Positions 1 through 5,760 of a stretch of 7,145 bases of DNA are shown here, in pieces. Both the position numbers and the translations under genes were made by a program. The stretch is from Herpetosiphonaceae bacterium. GTDB lineage: Bacteria > Chloroflexota > Chloroflexia > Chloroflexales > Kallotenuaceae. The stretch lies in assembly GCA_030147335.1 (NCBI GenBank), contig JASKZZ010000405.1, forward strand, positions 1 through 7,145, written 5' to 3'. The number at the start of each line of letters is the position of its first letter. Position 1 is the first letter of the stretch. A model generated the notes under the pieces. It was given only the letters and a program-made list of their open reading frames with translations, was not told where the DNA came from and did no database searches.

Positions 1-471
1 CTTCTCGAAATGAACTTTGTCTTCGTAATCGAAGCGTGTCGTCGCAGGACCGTAGCCCATTGTCAAATTCTGCAATGGACATTCGCCGCCCTTGATGCAG
101 ACCGGGCAATCAAGCGGATGCGACGTGAGCAGCATTTCCAATACACCCTTGCGCGCAAACTCGACCTCAACCGTGTTGCCCTTGACCACCATGCCGTTTG
201 AGACAGGGGTTGTACAAGCTGTTTGGAGGCGCGGCATCATTGCGATCACGGGCTTGCCGTTATCGTCGAGTACCGGCTGCTTGGTCGCAGGGTCCATTTT
301 TGGCGTGCCAACCTCGACAAGACACATACGGCACATGCCGACAGGCGGCAGCTTTGGATGATGGCAGAAGACCGGAATCTCGATCCCAACCGACATCGCT
401 GCCTCGACCACGCCGGTGCCCTGCGGCACCGTAACCTCAACTCCATCAATGGTTAGATTAATATCAGGCAT
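1..471 (-). CDS. nuoG: NADH-quinone oxidoreductase subunit G, N-terminal part (runs off left edge)
   Basis: This is the first 157 codons of the large iron-sulfur subunit of complex I, which carries electrons from NuoF through a chain of clusters in the cytoplasmic arm. The reading frame is open from the ATG at 471 to the window edge. An N-terminal ferredoxin-like domain has [2Fe-2S] ligands C36, C47, C50 (GMCRMCLVEVG) and probably C86. It is followed by the His-Cys3 motif of the next [4Fe-4S] cluster: H118, C122, C125 and C131 in HPLDCPVCIKGGECPLQN. The 35 residues between C50 and C86 are far more than in E. coli-type NuoG but match the Thermus Nqo3 arrangement as I recall it. The start is the only sensible ATG. 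Its ribosome binding site is weak (GGAAA, 11 nt upstream, then an A-rich run). The gene follows nuoF after a 65-bp gap and belongs to the same operon. The later [4Fe-4S] and molybdopterin-like domains are outside the window. Confidence 0.96.
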   Translation of the reverse strand, partial: MPDINLTIDGVEVTVPQGTGVVEAAMSVGIEIPVFCHHPKLPPVGMCRMCLVEVGTPKMDPATKQPVLDDNGKPVIAMMPRLQTACTTPVSNGMVVKGNTVEVEFARKGVLEMLLTSHPLDCPVCIKGGECPLQNLTMGYGPATTRFDYEDKVHFEK

Positions 472-492
472 ATTTTTTTTTATTTCCAAACA

Positions 493-526
493 GCTGGTAG
501 AAATACATGCATTGTCCTCTACCAGC
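493..526 (-). promoter_or_regulatory. Hairpin in the nuoF-nuoG gap
   Basis: A perfect 8-bp inverted repeat (GCTGGTAG at 493-500 and CTACCAGC at 519-526) encloses an 18-nt loop containing the palindrome ATGCAT. On the nuo mRNA it would lie 11 nt after the nuoF stop and 21 nt before the nuoG start. In the direction of transcription it is followed by an A-rich, not U-rich, stretch, so it is not an intrinsic terminator. A role in message stability, or in separating nuoG translation from nuoF, is a guess. Confidence 0.5.
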
Positions 527-536
527 CGTGTGTTTT

Positions 537-1958
537 CTACCGCACAGGCGCAGCGGCTGCTCCAGTGAGGGCGCCCCCTTCAGCGACTGACGGATGTGGC
601 ATCGGGTGGAGCGCGCCCAGCGGACAATGACCAAGCTCGATATGCTGCCGAATTTCGTCACCAAAATACTTGATGGCCGAGTTGACCGGCGAAACTGCCG
701 ACTCGCCCAGCGGACAAAAGCACTTGCCGAGCATTTCTTTGCCAAGCTCGTTCAGCAGCGGAATGTCTCCCACGCGGCCCTTGCCGTGCTCGATCCGTTC
801 CCACACCTTCACCAGGAAGTGCGTGCCTTCGCGACATGGCGAACACTTGCCGCACGACTCGTGCTTGAAAAACTCGTCAATCTTCATGGACGTTGCAACA
901 ACACAGGTCGTATCATCCAGCACGACAACCGCGCCCGACCCTAGCATCGTACCCTTCGCGGCAAGATCGTCCCAGGTCAGCGGCGTATCGAGATGCTCGG
1001 GCGTGTTGATCAACCAGTTGGCCGAAGCGCCGCCTGGAATCAAGAATTTTAGCTCATGGCCGTCACGAATGCCGCCACCAAGATCGTAAATGAACTGGCG
1101 CATAGTGATGCCGAGCGGTATTTCAAAATTACCACGTCGCTTGACATGTCCGCTGATCGAGATTGCTTTGGTACCCGGCGATTTCTCGGTGCCGAACTGA
1201 CGGAACCAGTCAGCGCCGCGCGCGATGATCATCGGCACGTTGGCGAGTGTTTCGACGTTGTTGATCACCGTGGGCTTGGCGTACAAACCCGCGACCGCTG
1301 GAAACGGTGGCTTCAACCGTGGCTGTCCGATCTTGCCTTCCAGTGACTCCAACAGTGCTGTTTCTTCACCACAGATATACGCGCCCGCCCCACGATGCAC
1401 GTACAGATCGAATTCAAAATCGCCACCAAACAACTTCTTGCCTAGAAAGCCACGGTCATACGCTTCGCGGATTGCCTGCTCAAGCACACGCGCGCCAAAT
1501 GCATATTCGCCACGAATATAAATGTAGCCAGTTGTTGCGCCAACCGCGAAGCCGGAGATGATCATGCCCTCGATCAATTGGTGCGGGTTGTAATCAATCA
1601 CTTCATGGTTGTTGAACGTGCCCGGCTCTGACTCGTCGGCGTTGCAGACCAGATATTTTGGAAAAATATCCTTGGGAATAAAGCCCCACTTCACGCCTGT
1701 GGGAAAGCCCGCGCCACCGCGACCACGTAAGCCGGAACGCTTGACCTCGTCAATAACCGCGCTTGGCTGCATCGATGTTAGGGTGTTGCGGGCGACTTCA
1801 TAGCCACCACGCCGCATATACTCATCGATCTGCCCAAGGTTTGGGTAATCGCGATTACGCAGCACAATATGTTCACGCAGAAACGGATTTGGATATTCCG
1901 AGCCATAGCCATTTGCAGGGCCGCCTGGATAGCCGTTTTCGTAGCGAATAGTTTCCAT
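537..1958 (-). CDS. nuoF: NADH-quinone oxidoreductase subunit F (NADH/FMN-binding subunit)
   Basis: This subunit (473 residues) oxidises NADH with FMN and passes electrons to a [4Fe-4S] cluster (N3) at the tip of complex I. The glycine-rich nucleotide/FMN motif GLRGRGGAGFPTGVKW lies at 76-91, NADESEPGT at 106-114 and GAGAYICGEETALLESLEG at 190-208. The cluster ligands are C369, C372 and C375 in ESCGKCSPCREGT, with the fourth at C415 in CPLGES. The ATG at 1958 has AAGGA 5 nt upstream. The first 40 or so residues form a Gly/Tyr/Pro-rich extension (for example NGYPGGPANGYGSEYPNP) ahead of the usual N-terminal region, which starts near the MRRGGYE segment at 48-54. No better downstream start is available, because the next Met lies inside that conserved segment. 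The C-terminal 20 residues form an Ala/Gly/Pro-rich tail. It works directly with NuoE and NuoG, encoded on either side. Confidence 0.98.
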   Translation of the reverse strand: METIRYENGYPGGPANGYGSEYPNPFLREHIVLRNRDYPNLGQIDEYMRRGGYEVARNTLTSMQPSAVIDEVKRSGLRGRGGAGFPTGVKWGFIPKDIFPKYLVCNADESEPGTFNNHEVIDYNPHQLIEGMIISGFAVGATTGYIYIRGEYAFGARVLEQAIREAYDRGFLGKKLFGGDFEFDLYVHRGAGAYICGEETALLESLEGKIGQPRLKPPFPAVAGLYAKPTVINNVETLANVPMIIARGADWFRQFGTEKSPGTKAISISGHVKRRGNFEIPLGITMRQFIYDLGGGIRDGHELKFLIPGGASANWLINTPEHLDTPLTWDDLAAKGTMLGSGAVVVLDDTTCVVATSMKIDEFFKHESCGKCSPCREGTHFLVKVWERIEHGKGRVGDIPLLNELGKEMLGKCFCPLGESAVSPVNSAIKYFGDEIRQHIELGHCPLGALHPMPHPSVAEGGALTGAAAAPVR

Positions 1959-1968
1959 ACAAATCCTT

Positions 1969-2003
1969 AGCTGTCAGTGTATCAGCCGTCAGTCAACAGC
2001 AGT
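1969..2003. repeat. Degenerate 7-bp repeats in the nuoE-nuoF gap
   Basis: Read on the minus strand from 2002 downward, the gap shows units GACTGAC, GGCTGAT, ACACTGAC (one base longer) and AGCTAAG. They fit the form nncTgAy seen at the two neighbouring junctions. CAG/CTG cores recur at spacings of 8, 7, 7 and 9 bp. The array ends directly at the nuoF ribosome binding site (AAGGA, complement of 1964-1968). Here the units point the opposite way from those between nuoC, nuoD and nuoE. The rest of the gap, 2004-2047, shows only vague traces of the pattern. The repeat is degenerate, so its edges are approximate. Confidence 0.45.
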
Positions 2004-2047
2004 TGCAGTCAATAAATCACTGGCTGCCGCTAACTATTGGACGAATG

Positions 2048-2566
2048 CTACTTTTCGGCGAACCGTCCCGAAATACTGAGTCTCGTATCGCTTTGCGCCT
2101 GCCGGAGCAAATCCTCAAGCATGGCCGGCACCTTGTCGGGCGTGAGGTCGTACATAAACTCAAGATTAGCTTGCATCACCGGCGCGCGGTGACACGCGCC
2201 AATGCACTTCACTCGTTGCAGGGTGAACAAGCCGTCACCGGTTGTTTCACCTGCTCCAATACCAAGGCGCTCTTCGAGGTCGGAAACAAGCTCTTCGGTG
2301 CCGGTAAAGCAGCAGGGATTATCATCACACACCTGGAGCACCCACTTGCCAACCGGCTGGTCGTACAGCAGCGAGTAGAATGTGGCGACCTCATACACAT
2401 CCGTGTACGGCATTTCAAGAATGTCGGCAACTTCCTGGATGTGCTGGATGCTAAGGTGGCCGTACTCATCCTGTGCTAGATAGCACAGCGGCAGCACCGC
2501 CGAGTTTTTGATTGGATAGCGCGCGAGAATACTTGCAATCTCGGCGGCATGTTTATCTGTAAGCAC
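2048..2566 (-). CDS. nuoE: NADH-quinone oxidoreductase subunit E ([2Fe-2S] subunit)
   Basis: This is the 24-kDa-type subunit of complex I (172 residues). It has a thioredoxin-like fold that carries the off-pathway [2Fe-2S] cluster N1a next to the FMN in NuoF. The four ligands have the family spacing: C80, C85, C121 and C125 (Cx4C, 35 residues, CIGAC). An N-terminal helical region holds the conserved VYEVATFYSLL segment at 57-67. C86 is an extra cysteine next to a ligand. The start is GTG at 2566, supported by AGAGG 6 nt upstream. There is no alternative ATG before the conserved region, so the GTG call is fairly firm. The length is normal for the family. It sits between nuoD and nuoF in the usual gene order, separated from each by repeat-rich gaps of about 70-90 bp. 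Confidence 0.97.
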   Translation of the reverse strand: MLTDKHAAEIASILARYPIKNSAVLPLCYLAQDEYGHLSIQHIQEVADILEMPYTDVYEVATFYSLLYDQPVGKWVLQVCDDNPCCFTGTEELVSDLEERLGIGAGETTGDGLFTLQRVKCIGACHRAPVMQANLEFMYDLTPDKVPAMLEDLLRQAQSDTRLSISGRFAEK

Positions 2567-2578
2567 AAAAAACCTCTT

Positions 2579-2639
2579 AGCAATCAGACGCTAGCATGGG
2601 TGGTTGTTCATTGCTGACGTCTGATTGCTGACAGCTATC
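2579..2639. repeat. Heptad repeats forming a 12-bp inverted repeat in the nuoD-nuoE gap
   Basis: On the plus strand, 2605-2639 reads as five consecutive 7-mers: TGTTCAT, TGCTGAC, GTCTGAT, TGCTGAC and AGCTATC. The last overlaps the nuoD stop codon (2635-2637). Two inverted units occur at the other end of the gap. As a result AGCAATCAGACG (2579-2590) is the exact reverse complement of CGTCTGATTGCT (2618-2629), a perfect 12-bp stem with a 27-nt loop. One arm lies 1 nt from the nuoE ribosome binding site (complement of 2573-2577). No U-run follows in the nuo direction, so it is not a standard terminator. The repeat resembles short tandem heptanucleotide repeats known from cyanobacterial intergenic DNA; any kinship is a guess. 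Confidence 0.65.
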
Positions 2640-3990
2640 TATCAACTTCGCCAAGCACCGGATCGAGACTTGCGAGCATTGCGATTAGGTCAGCTACCTG
2701 TTTATCCTTGGCCATATGTGGCAACGCTTGCAACGTGATAAACGACGGCGCACGGAAATGAACGCGATACGGGTGGCTGGAGCCATCACTGACAATGTAG
2801 CAACCCAGCTCACCACGACCTGACTCAACCGCAACGTAGATGTCACCTTTAGGGGGCTTGAAGCCCTCGGTCCACAGTTTAAAGTGGTGGATCAGCGCCT
2901 CCATCGAATAGGTGATCTCTTCTTTTGGCGGCGGCCAGATCTTCCGGTCACTGGTTGCATACGGCCCATCCGGCAAATTATCAAGCGCCTGCTGAGCAAT
3001 CTTGACTGACTCGCGCATCTCCGCGATGCGAACGAGATACCGCTCGTACACATCACCTTCGGTGCCGGTCACCAGCTTGAAGTCGTAATTTTCGTAGCCG
3101 GAGTACGGGAACATTTTACGCACGTCATACGGCACGCCGCTTGCGCGTAAGTTCGCGCCGCTCATTCCGAGCGCAATGGCGTCAGTCGCGCTGATAAGGC
3201 CAACGCCGACCGTTCGTTCCTTCCAGATCGGGTTATCCGTCAACAACGCCTCGTACTCGTCGATACGGCTGGGGAAAATATCCAGAAAGAGTTGGACGGT
3301 CTCCTTGAACTCTTTGGGAAAGTCCCAGGCTAGCCCACCGGGCCGAATATAGCTGGTGTGCATCCGCGCGCCTGAAACTAGCTCGAAAATATCGAGCAGC
3401 ATTTCACGTTCGCGGAAGCAGTACAAGAAGACGCTCATCGCGGCGAGGTCTAGGGCATGCGTGCCGAGCCAGACCAGGTAGCTGTTCATGCGAGTTAGCT
3501 CGTTCAGCAAGACTCGTCCGACCACAGCTCGCGGTGGAATCTCGCAGTCGAGCAGCTTCTCAACCGCAAGCGCGTACACCATGTTGTTGATCATTGGGCC
3601 AAGATAATCAGTGCGCTCCGTCATTACGACTGCTTGCTGGTACGTCTTGGCTTCCATGTTCTTTTCGATGCCGGTATGGAGGTAGCCAACGTCAGGGGCA
3701 AGTTGGACAACTTGTTCGCCTTCTAGCTCCACCACCAGTCGCAGCACACCATGGGTCGAAGGATGCTGCGGCCCCATGTTGAGCACCATCGACTGGTCGA
3801 ACTCAGATCTGTTCTTCATCCGCTCGGCATTGGCGGCGATGACCTGCCGTGGTGACGGCACTGTAATCTCGCGCGCAGATCGAGCGATCTGCTGTGATGT
3901 TGGGAAAGCGCTGCTCCGTCCGCCCATGTCGGAGCCACTGTTATAAATTGCGGCACGACGCTGCGCAACGGTTCGTTCAGCAACAGCCAT
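2635..3990 (-). CDS. nuoD: NADH-quinone oxidoreductase subunit D (49-kDa quinone-site subunit)
   Basis: This subunit (451 residues) forms the quinone-reduction site of complex I together with NuoB and is related to the large subunit of [NiFe] hydrogenases. The conserved domain starts near residue 66 with MVLNMGPQHPSTHGVLRL. H80, and Y129 in TERTDYL, lie 49 residues apart, like the quinone-binding His38 and Tyr87 of Thermus Nqo4. Other family segments include GARMHTSYIRPGGLAWDFP (207-225) and the C-terminal end DPVLGEVDR. I start it at the ATG at 3990, which has GAGG 6 nt upstream. The frame is open to a TTG at 4002, but that codon lies inside the ribosome binding site region. The roughly 65 residues before the domain are longer than in Thermus and look low in structure. 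A start at the ATG at 3819 (residue 58) is possible but has a poorer binding site. Confidence 0.97.
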   Translation of the reverse strand: MAVAERTVAQRRAAIYNSGSDMGGRSSAFPTSQQIARSAREITVPSPRQVIAANAERMKNRSEFDQSMVLNMGPQHPSTHGVLRLVVELEGEQVVQLAPDVGYLHTGIEKNMEAKTYQQAVVMTERTDYLGPMINNMVYALAVEKLLDCEIPPRAVVGRVLLNELTRMNSYLVWLGTHALDLAAMSVFLYCFREREMLLDIFELVSGARMHTSYIRPGGLAWDFPKEFKETVQLFLDIFPSRIDEYEALLTDNPIWKERTVGVGLISATDAIALGMSGANLRASGVPYDVRKMFPYSGYENYDFKLVTGTEGDVYERYLVRIAEMRESVKIAQQALDNLPDGPYATSDRKIWPPPKEEITYSMEALIHHFKLWTEGFKPPKGDIYVAVESGRGELGCYIVSDGSSHPYRVHFRAPSFITLQALPHMAKDKQVADLIAMLASLDPVLGEVDR

Positions 3991-4004
3991 AGGAAACCTC
4001 AACT

Positions 4005-4061
4005 AGCAATGAGCCAGAAACCCAATCTTGAGCTGCTCATCGTTAATTACTCATTGCTTAT
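4005..4061. repeat. Heptad repeats and inverted repeat in the nuoC-nuoD gap
   Basis: On the plus strand, 4034-4061 splits into four consecutive 7-mers: TGCTCAT, CGTTAAT, TACTCAT and TGCTTAT. They share T at position 4, A at 6 and T at 7, matching the units between nuoD and nuoE. AGCAATGAG (4005-4013) is the reverse complement of CTCATTGCT (4050-4058), giving a 9-bp inverted repeat around a 36-nt loop. The last unit reaches the nuoC stop codon, and the other arm lies 5 nt from the nuoD ribosome binding site (GAGG, complement of 3997-4000). The repeat therefore fills almost the whole gap. No terminator-like U-run is present. Confidence 0.55.
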
Positions 4062-4585
4062 TATTCTCTTGCGTATGGTTTTTGGGCGTCCACATCATCG
4101 TGGTTGAACGTGAATGCAACTTCCTCGTACACCAGCGGCTCGTCCTTGCGCTGTACGTGGCCGTCCCAGTCCTCCGGCAAGAGAATGCGTTGAAGGTCGG
4201 GATGCCCATCAAACACAATGCCAAACATATCCCAAGCTTCACGCTCTTGATATGTTGCTGTCGGCCACAGCGGCACAAGACTAGGAACGTGTGGATGGGC
4301 TTCATCCACGCCCACCTTTAGGGTAACCAGATGTGGGTTAGTCAAGCTGCGCAAATGATAAACGACCTCAAAGCGCGGATCACGACCTAAATAGTCGACA
4401 CCGGTAATGCTTGCCAGCCAAATGTACTGAAGGTCCGCGCTGTCGCGTAGAAAGAGTGCAAGCGGCAGCAGTTCATCGGGGGCGATGCGGAAGCGCAGAT
4501 CGCCGCGATACTCGTCAACCTCCACAATGCGGCTGCCGAACTGCTGCATTACTCGCTGTCTCACAGTTGCGTTGTCGAGTGGCAT
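4061..4585 (-). CDS. nuoC: NADH-quinone oxidoreductase subunit C (30-kDa subunit)
   Basis: This is a peripheral-arm subunit of complex I (174 residues) that binds NuoD and helps hold the quinone-reducing module together; it carries no cofactor. The family signature lies at about 112-147: YQEREAWDMFGIVFDGHPDL followed by QRILLPEDWDGH and RKDEP. Upstream are the usual TGVDYLGRDPRFEVVYHL segment (61-78) and an N-terminal alpha/beta domain. nuoC and nuoD are separate genes here, unlike the nuoCD fusion of E. coli. The ATG at 4585 overlaps the nuoB stop by one base (TAATG), which usually means coupled translation. GGAAG lies 6 nt upstream. The stop codon touches the heptad repeat of the following gap. 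Confidence 0.97.
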   Translation of the reverse strand: MPLDNATVRQRVMQQFGSRIVEVDEYRGDLRFRIAPDELLPLALFLRDSADLQYIWLASITGVDYLGRDPRFEVVYHLRSLTNPHLVTLKVGVDEAHPHVPSLVPLWPTATYQEREAWDMFGIVFDGHPDLQRILLPEDWDGHVQRKDEPLVYEEVAFTFNHDDVDAQKPYARE

Positions 4586-5127
4586 TAGCGGCTTCCAATC
4601 GCTTCAATGGGTCGTCCAACACTATCGAACCGCAGCGCGTTGTCTTTCGTGCGAGGGGCTAGTTTTTCACGCCTGACCTTTTCATGCAGCATCATAATGC
4701 CGTGAATCAGCGACTCAGGACGTGGTGGACAACCTGCCACATACACATCGACCGGCACGATCTCGTCAACGCCCTGCACAACCGCATAGTTGTTGAATAC
4801 GCCTCCGTTCGATGCACAATCGCCCATGGCAATTACCCACTTCGGATCCGACATCTGATCATACAGCTGTCGCACCACCGGTGCCATTTTGCGTGATACG
4901 CGGCCTGCAACAATCATCAAGTCGGCCTGACGTGGTGATGGTCGATTGATCTCCATACCAAAACGTGACAGGTCGAAATCGCTAGCCTGGGCCGCCATCA
5001 TTTCAATAGCACAACAAGCCAAGCCAAATGTCAGGGGCCACATCGCATTTGTACGGCCCCAGTTAACGGCAGTTTCAAGAGTTGTGTAAACAAACCCTAG
5101 ATTGCCCGTTTTTTCTTCTAATCCCAT
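4585..5127 (-). CDS. nuoB: NADH-quinone oxidoreductase subunit B (N2-cluster subunit)
   Basis: This subunit (180 residues) holds the terminal [4Fe-4S] cluster N2, which reduces quinone at the interface with NuoD. The four ligands are C38 and C39 (the tandem pair in FGLACCAIEMM), C104 (MGDCASNGG) and C133 (VAGCPPRPE). Their spacing of 65 and 29 residues is the same as in E. coli NuoB. Conserved segments include RQADLMIVAG (66-75) and KMAPVVRQLYDQM (80-92). The ATG at 5127 has GGGGAG 7 nt upstream, inside nuoA, and overlaps the end of nuoA by 10 bp in another frame. At the other end the TAA stop shares its last base with the nuoC start. Both overlaps suggest tightly coupled translation. The 25 C-terminal residues after the core are basic and polar and probably lie at the protein surface. 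Confidence 0.98.
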   Translation of the reverse strand: MGLEEKTGNLGFVYTTLETAVNWGRTNAMWPLTFGLACCAIEMMAAQASDFDLSRFGMEINRPSPRQADLMIVAGRVSRKMAPVVRQLYDQMSDPKWVIAMGDCASNGGVFNNYAVVQGVDEIVPVDVYVAGCPPRPESLIHGIMMLHEKVRREKLAPRTKDNALRFDSVGRPIEAIGSR

Positions 5128-5480
5128 CGGAACGCTCCCCGCTTTAGTGCGTACAAATATCCAGCCAGCAGGATCAGAACGAAAACGCCCATTTCAACGA
5201 GGCCAAATACCCCCAGCTGACGATAAATTAACGCATAGGGCAACATAAAGACAATTTCAATATCGAACAAGATGAAGATCATTGCGACAAGATAAAAGCG
5301 CACCGGAACGCGCTGATTTCCTGACCCGATCGGACTCATTCCTGATTCGTAGGGCATCAACTTGCGCAGCGAGCCACGCTTTGGGCCGAGTAGTGACGAC
5401 GCGCCGATGACAAAAAATGCCAGCACGGTTGTCAACACAAACAAAATCAGGATTGGCAGCCAAGGGGCTAAAGCCTGCAT
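5118..5480 (-). CDS. nuoA: NADH-quinone oxidoreductase subunit A (membrane subunit)
   Basis: This small membrane subunit of complex I (120 residues) lies next to the quinone channel at the junction of the membrane and peripheral arms. Three hydrophobic helices are visible at about 6-30, 61-84 and 91-112. The conserved loop after the first helix contains PYESG (43-47), and the second helix starts with VPVRFYLVAMIFILFDIEIV (58-77), including the acidic D73/E75 pair typical of the family. The length is normal. The ATG at 5480 has GGAG 6 nt upstream. It is the first gene of the operon: a strong promoter and leader hairpin lie directly upstream, and its last 10 bases overlap nuoB. Confidence 0.97.
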   Translation of the reverse strand: MQALAPWLPILILFVLTTVLAFFVIGASSLLGPKRGSLRKLMPYESGMSPIGSGNQRVPVRFYLVAMIFILFDIEIVFMLPYALIYRQLGVFGLVEMGVFVLILLAGYLYALKRGAFRWD

Positions 5481-5507
5481 GCGATGCTCCGATTAAGACA
5501 GCTTTGG

Positions 5508-5528
5508 GCCGCCTCACGCTGAGGCGGC
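5508..5528 (-). promoter_or_regulatory. Leader hairpin upstream of nuoA
   Basis: A perfect 9-bp inverted repeat (GCCGCCTCA and TGAGGCGGC) surrounds a 3-nt loop. It would begin about 8 nt after the predicted transcription start and end 27 nt before the nuoA ATG, leaving the ribosome binding site free. No U-run follows on either strand, so it is not an intrinsic terminator. A 5' hairpin that protects the nuo message from decay, or a palindromic operator just downstream of the promoter, are both possible. The sequence alone cannot separate them. Confidence 0.6.
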
Positions 5529-5542
5529 TCCCTGTACTGAGA

Positions 5543-5570
5543 ATTATAATCACCTACAACTTTGTGTCAA
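5543..5570 (-). promoter_or_regulatory. Predicted main promoter of the nuo operon
   Basis: On the minus strand TTGACA (5570-5565) is followed after 16 bp by TATAAT (5548-5543). Both boxes match the sigma70-type consensus perfectly, and the spacer is one base short of the ideal 17. Transcription should start near 5536, giving a leader of about 56 nt before nuoA. It is the only strong promoter I see for the operon. The gaps between nuo genes show no comparable pair of boxes. Confidence 0.8.
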
Positions 5571-5591
5571 GATGCACAATCTCCTAAGAAC

Positions 5592-5720
5592 ATGCTTAAA
5601 AGCATCATAGAGCGTGCCATCAACGAGGGTATGGAGGTTGCAGAATGGCAACGGCACGTGCGGCGTTTATTGTCGCATAGATTACGACGTATGTGTGCAT
5701 CCCTCATTAAGCTCGTTTGA
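5592..5720 (+). CDS. Possible small ORF of 42 residues in the divergent promoter region
   Basis: An ATG-to-TGA frame of 42 codons lies between the nuo promoter and the promoter of the zinc-ribbon gene. The peptide starts MLKSIIERAINEGMEVAEWQ, continues with a basic stretch (RHVRRLLSHRLRRM) and looks amphipathic. No good ribosome binding site precedes it, and no convincing plus-strand promoter could serve it. A weak resemblance to helical pieces of phage head-morphogenesis proteins crossed my mind but cannot be supported at this length. It may well be a chance frame. The start lies within a small palindrome (ATGCTT-AA-AAGCAT, 5592-5605). Confidence 0.15.
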   Translation: MLKSIIERAINEGMEVAEWQRHVRRLLSHRLRRMCASLIKLV

Positions 5721-5729
5721 CCCGTTCGC

Positions 5730-5754
5730 TATAATTGATGGAGAAGCAAGGAGG
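5730..5754 (+). promoter_or_regulatory. -10 box and ribosome binding site of the zinc-ribbon gene
   Basis: A perfect TATAAT (5730-5735) lies 25 bp before the ATG at 5761. A strong AAGGAGG (5748-5754) sits 6 nt before that ATG. The -35 region at 17-bp spacing (TTAAGC, 5707-5712) is poor. TTGACC at 5717-5722 is a better match but only 7 bp from the -10 box, too close to pair with it. Transcription from here would give a leader of about 20 nt. These sites decide the start of the gene, because an upstream GTG in the same frame (5614) lies before the promoter. Confidence 0.5.
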
Positions 5755-5760
5755 CATTCT

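Noticed and set aside
670..1089. Long plus-strand frame opposite nuoF
   Set aside because: It is the complement of a clearly conserved nuoF segment, so it is a shadow frame.
1969..2003. CRISPR-like array
   Set aside because: Units are 7-8 bp with no spacers, so this is a simple degenerate repeat.
2579..2629. Intrinsic terminator between nuoD and nuoE
   Set aside because: The stem is strong but the loop is long and no U-run follows, and the operon continues with proper gene order.
3991..4002. TTG start of nuoD at 4002
   Set aside because: The codon falls inside the GAGG binding site that serves the ATG at 3990.
5614..5760. N-terminal extension of the zinc-ribbon gene to a GTG at 5614
   Set aside because: The AAGGAGG site and TATAAT box point to the ATG at 5761, and the extension would be coded by the promoter region with unlikely composition.
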